Shown piece after piece: positions 15,225-22,622 of a stretch of 28,283 bases of DNA; positions within the stretch are counted from its first letter, which is position 1, and the number at the start of each line of letters is the position of its first letter. Origin of the DNA: Thioalkalivibrio sp. Lineage in GTDB: Bacteria > Pseudomonadota > Gammaproteobacteria > Ectothiorhodospirales > Ectothiorhodospiraceae. Below the pieces are notes generated by a model that worked only from the letters and a program-made list of their open reading frames with translations, was not told where the DNA came from and searched no databases. The DNA lies in assembly GCA_003550945.1 (NCBI GenBank), contig PULL01000127.1:1-28283 (forward strand), given 5' to 3'. The translations under genes were made by a program, and so were the position numbers.

Positions 15225-15997
15225 ACCTCGGCTCGGCAGAGGGTGCTGCTGCCGGAATAGCCCCGGTGCAGAACGATCGCCTGGTGGGGATCGGGCTGAC
15301 CAAGCGCTACGGCAAAAGGACGGTGCTCGACGGCGCAGAGGTCGACGTCGCCCGCGGCGAAGTGGTCGGGCTGCTGGGGCCCAATGGCGCCGGCAAGACG
15401 ACCTGCTTCTACATCCTGGTGGGACTGGTCCAGCCCGATGCGGGCCGCATCCTGCTCGCGGGACGCGACGTCACGCGCGCCCCGGTGCACCTGCGCGCCC
15501 GCCTGGGGCTGGGTTACCTGCCGCAGGAAGCGTCGATCTTCCGGCGCCTGACGGTCTGGCAAAACCTGCAGGCCGTGCTCGAGCTGCGCCGGGACCTCGA
15601 TGCCGCCGGGCGCCGCGAGGTGGGCGACGCCCTGATCGAGGAGTTCCAGTTGGAAACGGTGCGCGACAGCCCGGGGATCGCGCTCTCCGGGGGCGAGCGG
15701 CGGCGGGCCGAGATCGCCCGCGCGCTTGCCGGCAATCCGCAGTTCATCTGCCTCGACGAACCCTTCGCCGGCGTGGACCCGATCTCGGTTGTGGAAATCC
15801 AGGAGGTGATCGCCCACCTGAAGCAGCGGGGCATCGGCGTGCTGATTTCGGACCACAACGTCCGCGAGACCCTGGGCATCTGCGACCGCGCCTACATCCT
15901 GAGCGACGGGCGCCTCCTCAGCGAGGGGACGCCGGCGGAACTGCTCGCGGACCAGCGCGTGCGCACGGTCTACCTCGGTGAACACTTCCGGCTCTGA
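15221..15997 (+). CDS. lptB: LPS export ABC transporter ATP-binding protein LptB
   Basis: A 258-residue ATPase that powers LPS extraction with the LptFG permease. Walker A is GPNGAGKT (53-60), the Q-loop is in LGYLPQEASIFRRLTV, the signature is LSGGERRR (155-162), Walker B ends at D179-E180 in ICLDEPFAGVDP, and the switch histidine is H212 in ISDHNVRETL. All are standard LptB features. The protein is about 17 residues longer than E. coli LptB because of an N-terminal extension (roughly residues 1-20) of no recognised function. The start is supported by the ATGA overlap with lptA. Confidence 0.96.
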   Translation: MNLGSAEGAAAGIAPVQNDRLVGIGLTKRYGKRTVLDGAEVDVARGEVVGLLGPNGAGKTTCFYILVGLVQPDAGRILLAGRDVTRAPVHLRARLGLGYLPQEASIFRRLTVWQNLQAVLELRRDLDAAGRREVGDALIEEFQLETVRDSPGIALSGGERRRAEIARALAGNPQFICLDEPFAGVDPISVVEIQEVIAHLKQRGIGVLISDHNVRETLGICDRAYILSDGRLLSEGTPAELLADQRVRTVYLGEHFRL

Positions 15998-16130
15998 AAA
16001 TGGTGCTGGCTGCACCACGTCGGCCCTCCGCTGCACCGGTCTTGCGGCCGCGCACCAAAAAGCTGCAAAAGAACGGGCACAGGCAGTAACATGACGCCAC
16101 GATGAACCCATTCGCGCTCTTATTCGCCGC

Positions 16131-17549
16131 ATGCTGAAGTCCTCCCTGAACCTCCAGCTGGGCCAGCACCTCACGATGACCCCTCAGCTGCAGCAGGCCA
16201 TCCGGCTTCTGCAGCTGTCGACCATCGAGCTGCAGTTGGAGGTACAGCAGGCGCTGGAGAGCAACCCGATGCTCGAACTCGCGGAGGAGACTCCCTCCGA
16301 CGAGCCGCGCGACGCCGACGCAGGAACAGAGTCCGGTTCGGAAACTTCCGAGACCGAAAGCGCAGGCGAGGACTGGGAACACGACCTGTACGCCAGCAGC
16401 TCGGGTGGGCAGTCTGCGCGCAGCGACGACCGGGACCCGTTCGAGAACCAGGCGGGCAGCGAGGGCGGACTACACGAACACCTGCTTTGGCAGCTTCACC
16501 TCAGCCCGCTGAACGATCAGGACCGGCGCATCGGCGCGACCCTGATCGACAGCATCAATGCCGACGGGTACCTCGAGACGGACCTCGAAACACTGCAGGA
16601 GATCCTCGGGGGCGAGGAGGCGGTCGGCCTCGACGAGATCGAGGCGGTCCTGCACTGGATCCAGCAATGTGACCCGCTCGGCGTCGGGGCCCGCGATCTC
16701 CGCGAATGCCTGCTGATCCAGCTGCGCGCGCTTCCGGAGGACACGCCGCAGCGGGGGGTCGCGCTGCGCGTAATCGATACCGGCATGCAATACCTCGCGC
16801 GACACGACTTCCGTACCCTGCAGCGCGAGCTGGGCGTGGATGAATCCACGCTGGCCCGCGCGATGGAACTTGTCCGGACACTGAACCCGCGCCCGGGCAG
16901 CCAGATCAGCGACCAGGCGCCCGAATACGTGACTCCCGATGTCTACGTGCGCCCGGACCAGAGCGGCTGGCGGGTGGACCTGAACCCGGAAATCGCGCCG
17001 CGAATCCGGATCAACAGTCTCTACGCAGGCATGGTGCGCCGCGTCAGCGATGCCCGGGACAGCGCCTTCATGCGCAACCAGTTGCAGGAAGCCCGCTGGT
17101 TTCTGAAGAGCCTGCACAGCCGCAACGAAACCCTGCTGCGCGTGGCCCGCGCGATCGTCGAGCGGCAGACCGGTTTCCTGGAGGAAGGCGATGTGGCGAT
17201 GCAGCCACTGATCCTGCGCGACATCGCGGAGGCGCTGGGCATGCACGAATCGACCATCTCGCGGGTGACGACCCAGAAATACATGCACACCCCGCGGGGC
17301 GTGTTCGAGTTCAAGTATTTCTTCTCCAGCCACGTGGGCACCAGCGACGGCGGCGAATGTTCCGCCACCGCGATCCGTGCGATGATCCGCCAACTGATCA
17401 GCGAGGAACCGCCCAACCGTCCGATGAGCGATTCCCGTCTCGCCCAGGTCCTGTCGGACCGGGGCATCAACGTGGCCCGACGCACCGTGGCCAAATACCG
17501 CGAGGCGATGAACCTGCCGCCCTCCAGCGAGCGCCGACAGATCCTCTAG
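16131..17549 (+). CDS. rpoN: RNA polymerase sigma-54 factor
   Basis: A 472-residue sigma-54, which directs RNA polymerase to -24/-12 promoters that need an AAA+ activator. Region I (about 1-50) is the glutamine- and leucine-rich LGQHLTMTPQLQQAIRLLQL segment. Region II (about 55-110) is acidic and serine-rich. The core-binding domain follows, then the helix-turn-helix (IAEALGMHESTISRVTTQKY) and the RpoN box ARRTVAKYRE (449-458). Everything needed is present. No clear ribosome site is seen before the ATG at 16131, but the N-terminus fits homologues. It stands 133 bases after lptB, and hpf, ptsN and hprK follow in the order typical of Proteobacteria. Confidence 0.97.
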   Translation: MLKSSLNLQLGQHLTMTPQLQQAIRLLQLSTIELQLEVQQALESNPMLELAEETPSDEPRDADAGTESGSETSETESAGEDWEHDLYASSSGGQSARSDDRDPFENQAGSEGGLHEHLLWQLHLSPLNDQDRRIGATLIDSINADGYLETDLETLQEILGGEEAVGLDEIEAVLHWIQQCDPLGVGARDLRECLLIQLRALPEDTPQRGVALRVIDTGMQYLARHDFRTLQRELGVDESTLARAMELVRTLNPRPGSQISDQAPEYVTPDVYVRPDQSGWRVDLNPEIAPRIRINSLYAGMVRRVSDARDSAFMRNQLQEARWFLKSLHSRNETLLRVARAIVERQTGFLEEGDVAMQPLILRDIAEALGMHESTISRVTTQKYMHTPRGVFEFKYFFSSHVGTSDGGECSATAIRAMIRQLISEEPPNRPMSDSRLAQVLSDRGINVARRTVAKYREAMNLPPSSERRQIL

Positions 17550-17581
17550 ACCCGCGGACCACCAACGCAAGGAGTGTGAGT

Positions 17582-17911
17582 ATGCAAATCAATCTGACCG
17601 GTCATCACGTGGACATCACGGATGCGCTGCGTGACTACGTTCAGGAAAAGTTCGGGCGCCTGGAGAGGCATTTCGATCAGGTGATCGACATCCACGTCGT
17701 GCTGACGGTGGAAAAGAACCACAACAAGGCGGAAGCCAACCTGCAGGTGAGCGGCAACCACATTCACGCGGATGCGACGCACGAGGACATGTACGCGGCG
17801 ATCGACGGATTGATTGACAAGACCGACCGGCAGCTGATCAAGCACAAGGAGAAAATGAAGGACCACCATCGCGCCGAAGGCGCGCTGCGCAACCGGCAAC
17901 AAACCGCCTGA
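17582..17911 (+). CDS. hpf: Ribosome hibernation promoting factor, short form
   Basis: A 109-residue HPF/YfiA-family protein that binds the 30S decoding channel and promotes ribosome dimerisation during stationary phase or stress. The fold is recognised from MQINLTGHHVDITDALRDYVQEKFGRLERHFD and the KAEANLQVSGNHIHADATHEDMYAAIDGLIDKTDRQLIKHKEK helix. It lacks the C-terminal dimerisation domain of long HPF, as usual in Gammaproteobacteria. AAGGAG eight bases before the ATG is one of the strongest ribosome sites in the window. It lies 32 bases after rpoN and 3 bases before ptsN; HPF genes next to rpoN are often controlled by it, but no promoter was recognised here. Confidence 0.96.
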   Translation: MQINLTGHHVDITDALRDYVQEKFGRLERHFDQVIDIHVVLTVEKNHNKAEANLQVSGNHIHADATHEDMYAAIDGLIDKTDRQLIKHKEKMKDHHRAEGALRNRQQTA

Positions 17912-17914
17912 GCA

Positions 17915-18376
17915 ATGCAGATCGCCGATCTCGTGCGGGAGGACCGGGTTCGCCTGGACCCCGGCATCACCAGCAAGAAGCGGGCGCTGGAACGGCTCAG
18001 CGAACTGCTGGCCGCGGACGGGGACACACCCTCGCCCGGACTGGTCTTCGACGCCCTCTCCGCACGGGAACGGCTGGGCTCGACCGGCCTCGGCCATGGG
18101 GTGGCCATCCCCCACGGCCGCATGGCCGAGATCGACGCCCCCAGGGTTGCGGTGCTCCGGCTCGAACAGGGTGTGGACTTCGAGGCCATCGACCACGAGC
18201 CCGTCGACATCCTGATCGCACTGGTCGTCCCGGAGAAGTCCACCAGCGAGCACCTCGAGCTGCTGGCGCAGCTCGCACGCGCCCTGTCCCAACCCGACAA
18301 CATCGCCGCGCTCCGGCGCAGCGCCGACAGTTCCGCCCTGCATCTGGCCGCCTACGCCGCGTTCCGCGATGTCTGA
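17915..18376 (+). CDS. ptsN: Nitrogen-regulatory PTS component EIIA-Ntr
   Basis: A 153-residue EIIA of the fructose/mannitol type that serves regulation, not sugar uptake. The phospho-accepting histidine is H67 in GLGHGVAIPHGR. The rest shows the EIIA-Ntr core: ALERLSELLA, LEQGVDFEAIDHEPVDILIALVVPE and HLELLAQLARALSQP. In relatives its phosphorylation state controls potassium transport, KdpD, and nitrogen and envelope responses. It begins 3 bases after hpf and overlaps hprK by 8 bases. Confidence 0.96.
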   Translation: MQIADLVREDRVRLDPGITSKKRALERLSELLAADGDTPSPGLVFDALSARERLGSTGLGHGVAIPHGRMAEIDAPRVAVLRLEQGVDFEAIDHEPVDILIALVVPEKSTSEHLELLAQLARALSQPDNIAALRRSADSSALHLAAYAAFRDV

Positions 18377-19337
18377 AAGCGTCAGCCTCGCCGATCTGGT
18401 CGCCGCCCTCGGGCCGCGCACCGGGCTGATGTATGTCCACGGCGAGGCGGAGGCAAGAAACCGGATTCTGCATGAACCCGGTGACGCCGACCTGCCCATG
18501 GCCGGGCACTTCAACCTGATCCGGCCCAACCGGATCCAGGTGATCGGCGATCTCGAAGCGCGCTACATCGAGACGCTGAAACCGGCCGAGCACGAATGCC
18601 TGATCCTCGATCTGGCGGCCACCGGCACGGTGGCGGTGATTTTTGCCGAGGGCACCTGTCCCTTCGAAAGGCTGCCGCCCAAGTGCGGCAACCCCCTGCC
18701 CGCAGTCCTGTGTACCAACACCGGAAGTCACGAACTGATCGCGCTGCTGCGCTATTTCCTGCAGCAGCGCCTTGCGCGCTCGGTGGTGCGCCACGGCGTG
18801 TTCATGGAAATTCTCGGCGCCGGAGTGCTGATCAGCGGCGATTCCAGCGTCGGCAAGAGCGAGGTGGCGCTGGAACTCGTGAGCCGCGGCCACCGGCTGA
18901 TCGCCGATGATGCACCCGAATTTGCACGCATCGCGCCCGACATCATCCGCGGGACCTGTCCCCCGCTGCTGCGCGATCTGCTCGAGGTCCGCGGCCTCGG
19001 CGTTCTGAACATCCGTGCGATGTACGGAGACTCGGCGATCAAGCGCGGAAAATATCTTCGCCTGATCATCGACCTGCGCGACCGGGAACAGCACGCAACC
19101 CTGCCGGAGGACCGCATGAACGGCTGCCGTGGGGAGGAGGAAGTGCTCGGCCTGAGGATCCCGGTGATCAGCCTTCCGGTGGCCCCGGGGCGCAACATCG
19201 CGGTGATGATCGAGGCAGCGGTCCGCGCCCATTTGCTACGGCTGCAGGGCTACGCCGCGGGTGACGATTTGCGCAAGCGCCTGCGTCAGCAACTGGCACC
19301 TGAACCCGAGCCGCAGCAGGAAGGGCAGCAGGCCTGA
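18369..19337 (+). CDS. hprK: HPr kinase/phosphorylase
   Basis: A 322-residue bifunctional enzyme that phosphorylates HPr on a serine with ATP and can reverse the reaction with phosphate. The N-terminal domain (about 1-130) is followed by the kinase domain. That domain shows H142 in RHGVFMEILGAGVLISG, the P-loop GDSSVGKS (157-164), the catalytic region LIADDAPEF (178-185), and the signature LEVRGLGVLNIRAMYG (205-220). In Gram-negatives HprK typically occurs with ptsN, HPr and an EIIA-Man and without sugar permeases, as here. The target would be S46 of the HPr encoded four genes on. It ends 2 bases before rapZ. The C-terminal tail is rich in Gln, Glu and Pro. Confidence 0.96.
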   Translation: MSESVSLADLVAALGPRTGLMYVHGEAEARNRILHEPGDADLPMAGHFNLIRPNRIQVIGDLEARYIETLKPAEHECLILDLAATGTVAVIFAEGTCPFERLPPKCGNPLPAVLCTNTGSHELIALLRYFLQQRLARSVVRHGVFMEILGAGVLISGDSSVGKSEVALELVSRGHRLIADDAPEFARIAPDIIRGTCPPLLRDLLEVRGLGVLNIRAMYGDSAIKRGKYLRLIIDLRDREQHATLPEDRMNGCRGEEEVLGLRIPVISLPVAPGRNIAVMIEAAVRAHLLRLQGYAAGDDLRKRLRQQLAPEPEPQQEGQQA

Positions 19338-19339
19338 CC

Positions 19340-20221
19340 ATGCGCCTCCTGCTGCTCAGTGGCCTGTCCGGTTCCGGCAAGACCGTGGCACTGCACACGC
19401 TCGAGGACGAGGGCTTTTTCTGCGTCGACAACCTGCCCCTGAGTCTTCTGGACGGGTTGATCGAGGAACTGCGTACGGGAAGCCACCGCAATGACGGCAG
19501 GGTGGCCGTCGGCGTGGACGTGCGCAGCGGGCGCGATGCGCTGCAGGCCTTTCCGCAGGGGCTCGCGACCCTGCGCGCACAGGGGCTGCATGTGGAGGTC
19601 GTATTCCTGCACGCCTCCGACCAGGCCCTGCTGCGCCGCTATCACCACACCCGCCGCCGGCACCCGCTGGCGCGCAAGGGAGTCCCGCTGGTCGAAGCGC
19701 TTGCGCTGGAGCGGGAGTGGCTGGGACCGATTGCCGCGAACGCCGACCTGAGCATCGACAGCAGCGACCTCACCATGCACGATCTCGCCGGTGCCGTGCG
19801 CGCCCGCCTCGCAGCGCATACGGCAGAGAATCTGTCGCTGCTGTTCCAGTCGTTCGGATTCAAGCACGGCGTGCCGGTGGACGCGGACTTCGTGTTCGAC
19901 GTGCGCTGCCTGCCCAATCCGCATTACGAGCCGGGGCTCAGACACCGCACCGGGCAGGAGACCCCGGTGATCGACTTTCTCGAGGCCCATCGAGAAGTCG
20001 AAGAGATGTTCGACAGCATCCAGGCCCACCTGAAACGGTGGCTGCCGCGCTTCGCGGAAGGCCACCGCAGCTACCTGACGGTGGCCATCGGCTGCACCGG
20101 GGGGCGTCATCGCTCGGTTTACCTGACCGACCGGCTCGCCAACGCCTGGCGCGGCGTCCCGAAATTCACCGTGAGCACCCGGCACCGGGAGCTCGACGAT
20201 CACCTGAAGGATGCGGAGTGA
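19340..20221 (+). CDS. rapZ: RNase adapter / nucleotide-binding protein RapZ
   Basis: A 293-residue P-loop protein of the RapZ/YvcJ family. In E. coli RapZ binds the small RNA GlmZ and presents it to RNase E, linking glucosamine 6-phosphate level to envelope precursor synthesis. Whether GlmY/GlmZ RNAs exist in this organism is not visible. Walker A is GLSGSGKT (8-15), followed by ALHTLEDEGFFCVDNLPLSLL. The C-terminal half contains DVRCLPNPHYEP (187-198) and the conserved GCTGGRHRSV (251-260), which lies in the RNA- and metabolite-binding domain. It is complete and lies 2 bases after hprK. Confidence 0.95.
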   Translation: MRLLLLSGLSGSGKTVALHTLEDEGFFCVDNLPLSLLDGLIEELRTGSHRNDGRVAVGVDVRSGRDALQAFPQGLATLRAQGLHVEVVFLHASDQALLRRYHHTRRRHPLARKGVPLVEALALEREWLGPIAANADLSIDSSDLTMHDLAGAVRARLAAHTAENLSLLFQSFGFKHGVPVDADFVFDVRCLPNPHYEPGLRHRTGQETPVIDFLEAHREVEEMFDSIQAHLKRWLPRFAEGHRSYLTVAIGCTGGRHRSVYLTDRLANAWRGVPKFTVSTRHRELDDHLKDAE

Positions 20222-20225
20222 TACG

Positions 20226-20651
20226 ATGTCCGTCGGTCTGCTACTGATCACACACCAGAATCTGGGCGACACCCTGCTGCAAACGGCGCAAAGCATGCTC
20301 GGGGAACTCCCGGGCTCCTGCGAAGCCGTGGCGATGTCGCAGAGCGATGATCCGGACGCGGTGGAGTCCGCCGCCCGGACCCGTCTGGGGACTCTCGACA
20401 GCGGGGACGGGGTACTGATCCTCACGGACATGTTCGGCTCGACTCCGGCCAACGTTGCCAGCCGGCTGGCCCGGGGCGCGAGCCGTCGCGTGATCGCCGG
20501 GGTGAACCTGCCCATGCTGGTACGGGTGCTCAATTACCGCGACCTGCCGCTGAGCGAGCTCGTGAACAAGGCGCTCAGCGGCGGGCACGACGGCATCCTG
20601 CTTTGCGACCAGGAGTGCTCGGATGCCGCGGCGCGTAGTTCCCATCGTTAA
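20226..20651 (+). CDS. Mannose-type PTS EIIA component
   Basis: A 141-residue EIIA of the mannose/fructose/sorbose family. The phospho-accepting histidine is H10 in VGLLLITHQNLGD, and the typical LILTDMFGSTPANVASRLAR and VNLPMLVRVLNYRDLPLSELVNKAL blocks follow. No EIIB, EIIC or EIID partner is present, so a regulatory function is likely, as in other Proteobacteria with this operon. The ATG at 20226, 4 bases after the rapZ stop, has GGAG seven bases upstream; an earlier in-frame ATG at 20211 inside rapZ is less likely. Its 3' end overlaps the HPr gene by 29 bases. Confidence 0.93.
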   Translation: MSVGLLLITHQNLGDTLLQTAQSMLGELPGSCEAVAMSQSDDPDAVESAARTRLGTLDSGDGVLILTDMFGSTPANVASRLARGASRRVIAGVNLPMLVRVLNYRDLPLSELVNKALSGGHDGILLCDQECSDAAARSSHR

Positions 20652-20895
20652 CCGGCTCGGCATGCACGCGCGTGCCGCGGCGAAATTCGTCGGGCTCGCA
20701 AGCCAGTACCAGGCGGACGTGTTCGTCAGCCGAAGCGGGCGCGAGGTGAACGGCAAAAGCATCATGGGGGTGATGATGCTGGCCGCCGCCAAGGGTACGG
20801 AGGTCGAAATACGGACCGAGGGGGCACCAGACGCCGAGGATGCGCTGGACGCGCTCAGCGCGCTGATCGCGAACCGGTTCGGGGAGGAAAACTAA
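20623..20895 (+). CDS. ptsH: Phosphocarrier protein HPr
   Basis: A 90-residue HPr. The site phosphorylated by enzyme I is H15 in NRLGMHARAAAKF. The regulatory serine is S46 in VNGKSIMGVMML, the target of HPr kinase. Having both sites fits the hprK upstream. The 29-base overlap with the EIIA gene implies tight coupling. In many Proteobacteria ptsI (enzyme I) follows directly; here the operon ends and a repeat block follows, so enzyme I must be encoded elsewhere if it exists. Confidence 0.96.
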   Translation: MPRRVVPIVNRLGMHARAAAKFVGLASQYQADVFVSRSGREVNGKSIMGVMMLAAAKGTEVEIRTEGAPDAEDALDALSALIANRFGEEN

Positions 20896-20906
20896 CCTGA
20901 AAATTC

Positions 20907-21050
20907 AGCCACGGAAGCACACGGAAGGCACGGAAAAGGGTCCAAGGGCCTTTTTTGGCCGCGGATGGACACGGAAGCAGACAGAAATCACGGAAAACGC
21001 TCAATAATTCGATCCTCTTTCCGTGTCTGTCCGTGCTTTCCGTGGCTGGC
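20907..21050. repeat. Cluster of CACGGAA units in direct and inverted orientation
   Basis: CACGGAA occurs at 20910-20916, 20920-20926, 20929-20935, 20970-20976 and 20989-20995. The inverted form TTCCGTG occurs at 21019-21025 and 21038-21044, with a variant GTCCGTG at 21029-21035. The outer parts (about 20907-20938 and 21018-21049) form a long imperfect inverted repeat: AGCCACGGAAGCACACGGAA on the left against GCCAGCCACGGAAAGCACGG on the right read in reverse complement. The block fills the gap between HPr and the converging transporter gene. Similar short-unit intergenic repeats are common in environmental bacteria; whether this is a dispersed family here cannot be told from one copy. Confidence 0.8.
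20934..20956 (+). terminator. Probable rho-independent terminator after ptsH
   Basis: AAAAGGGTC (20934-20942), loop CAAG, then GGCCTTTTT (20947-20955) can pair over nine positions with two G-T wobbles. It ends in a run of six T residues (20951-20956). It lies 39 bases after the HPr stop codon and inside the CACGGAA repeat block. The T-run is one of the few in this GC-rich window. Confidence 0.5.
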
Positions 21051-21097
21051 TTTCATCCTTCGTAGCGGCCTGCCACAAAGCGCGCGGGTTGGCACGA

Positions 21098-22039
21098 TTA
21101 CAGCGGCACAAACATCGGCAGACCCTGCAGGAACGCGAACCAGATCGGGAGCGTCACCAGCGAAACCGCGGTGGTCAAAGTGACCGCCGCCGCGTACAGG
21201 CCCGTGTCCAGGCCGAAGCGGTCACAGAACACCAGGCCCAGCACCATCGCCGGCATCGCAGTCTCGAGCACCGTCGCCATTCCTGGCACGCCGTCGAGGC
21301 CGAAACCGGCGGCAAGCCCCAGCGCCACCAGCGGCGCGAGCAGCAACTGGATCACCGTGACGGCCGCTAGTGCCGGGGCGTCGCCCGCGCGGAAGCGGTC
21401 GAAGGTCAGCGCGAGGCCCAGCGAGAACAGCATCAGCGGCGTGACGCCGTAGGCGAGGAACCCCAGCCACTCGTCCAGCCAGGCCGGCATCGGCGTGCCC
21501 GTGAGGTTCAGCGAAACCGCCAGCAGCGCAGCCCAGACCGAGGGCACGGCGAACAAAGCCTTCAGGGGATTCCCCCCGAGCTCCCCACGATCTCCGTAGT
21601 GCCGTGCAATCAGGACCCCGACGGTCAGCAGCAGTGGCAGCGCGGCGAACAGGTCAAACTGGATCGCGACCGCCCGCCCAGGCTCTCCGAACAACCGGTC
21701 GAGGATCGGCAGGCCGAGGTAGACGGCATTGGGCCAGGCCGCGACCAGCAGCATTGCCCCGGTAGCCGCGCGGCTGGACACACAGACGCGGCAGACAAGG
21801 CTGGTCATTCCCAGCGCGGCGAGCACGGTGAGCCCGGCCACCGCGGCGATCTGGATCGAGACCAGACCCAGCGGGGCTGCCCACAGCACCTTCAGCACCA
21901 GAGCCGGAAGCAGCAGGTAGTAGACCAGCGTGGTCAACACCCGGCGGGTTTCCGCGGCATCCAGACCACCCGGCCGCAGCAGGCTCCATGCCACACCGCA
22001 GGCGATCAGCGCACCCATCTGCGCCATCACGCTCAGCAT
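21098..22039 (-). CDS. AEC-family (auxin efflux carrier-like) transporter
   Basis: A 313-residue polytopic membrane protein with about ten predicted helices in two halves, typical of the AEC family (malonate/malate and other carboxylate or amino-acid carriers, named after plant auxin efflux proteins). Recognisable parts are YYLLLPALVLKVLW in the first half, AAWPNAVYLGLPILDRLFGEPGRA around the conserved Asn-x3-Leu-Gly-x-Pro motif of helix 4, and a second half ending in ETAMPAMVLGLVFCDRFGLDTGLYAAAVTLTTAVSLVTLPIW. The substrate cannot be predicted. A second in-frame ATG four codons on (22027) is possible. It converges with the HPr operon across the repeat block and may stand alone. Confidence 0.88.
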   Translation of the reverse strand: MLSVMAQMGALIACGVAWSLLRPGGLDAAETRRVLTTLVYYLLLPALVLKVLWAAPLGLVSIQIAAVAGLTVLAALGMTSLVCRVCVSSRAATGAMLLVAAWPNAVYLGLPILDRLFGEPGRAVAIQFDLFAALPLLLTVGVLIARHYGDRGELGGNPLKALFAVPSVWAALLAVSLNLTGTPMPAWLDEWLGFLAYGVTPLMLFSLGLALTFDRFRAGDAPALAAVTVIQLLLAPLVALGLAAGFGLDGVPGMATVLETAMPAMVLGLVFCDRFGLDTGLYAAAVTLTTAVSLVTLPIWFAFLQGLPMFVPL

Positions 22040-22192
22040 GGGTGCGCGCCTACAGGGCCTATCGCAGGGGTGGAGCGCCGCGCGCTCCGAGTGACATCAC
22101 TCCACGGGGAGGAGGAGGAGCGATCACAGCGGTCCACGCCCGACTTTCCTGGCTCCGGATCGCGCATGTCGCCATGAACGACAGGGGCTGGG

Positions 22193-22570
22193 TCAGGCGC
22201 CTCCGGCACCCTCCTGCTGGCGGCGGATGTCCTCGTGCACCTTTGCCATGTCCAGTGCCTTGACCTGGCCGATCACGTCATCCAGCTGCCCGGCACTCAG
22301 CATCCCGGGCTGCGCGAAAATGATCACCTTTTCGCGGAAGATCATCAGGGTCGGAATCGAGCGGATCTGGAAGGCGGCAGCCAGCGACTGTTCCTCTTCG
22401 GTGTTCACCTTGGCGAACACCACGCCCTCGTGCTGCTCCGACGCCGCCTCGAAGGTCGGCGCAAACGCACGGCAGGGGGCGCACCACGGTGCCCAGAAAT
22501 CGACAATCACGATGTCGTTCCCGGTCACGGTGGATTCAAAATTTTCCTGGGTCAGTTCCTGAACAGCCAT
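22193..22570 (-). CDS. Thioredoxin-family protein with WCAPC active site
   Basis: A 125-residue cytoplasmic thioredoxin-fold protein. The redox motif is WCAPC (C30 and C33) instead of the standard WCGPC; the cis-proline is in IRSIPTLMIF. The fold order (FESTVTGNDIVIVDFWAPWC, then FAKVNTEEEQSLAAAFQIRSIPTLMIF, then GMLSAGQLDDVIGQV) is complete. It carries about 17 extra C-terminal residues (KALDMAKVHEDIRRQQEGAGGA), a charged helix not found in minimal Trx. The ATG at 22570 has GGGAG six bases upstream; the frame is open to 22654 but overlaps the neighbouring gene. Substrates are unknown; it may act in thiol reduction beside canonical TrxA encoded elsewhere. Confidence 0.9.
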   Translation of the reverse strand: MAVQELTQENFESTVTGNDIVIVDFWAPWCAPCRAFAPTFEAASEQHEGVVFAKVNTEEEQSLAAAFQIRSIPTLMIFREKVIIFAQPGMLSAGQLDDVIGQVKALDMAKVHEDIRRQQEGAGGA

Positions 22571-22622
22571 CGAATACTCCCGTTGAGACTTGTACGGACG
22601 ATACCAGCACGCAGGGCCGCTG

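Noticed and set aside
15998..16130. Possible sigma-54 or sigma-70 promoter or small RNA between lptB and rpoN
   Set aside because: The 133 bases show no GG-N10-GC pair, no good -35/-10 pair and no terminator-like hairpin; nothing firm can be listed.
16470..17570. Minus-strand open frame of 366 codons across rpoN
   Set aside because: It is a shadow of sigma-54, whose helix-turn-helix and RpoN box are intact on the plus strand.
20896..21097. CRISPR-like array suggested by repeated CACGGAA units
   Set aside because: Units are only 7-10 bases, in both orientations, with no regular spacer length and no cas genes nearby.
22040..22192. Short gene between the AEC transporter and the thioredoxin
   Set aside because: No open frame with a ribosome site or recognisable motif fits into the 153 bases.
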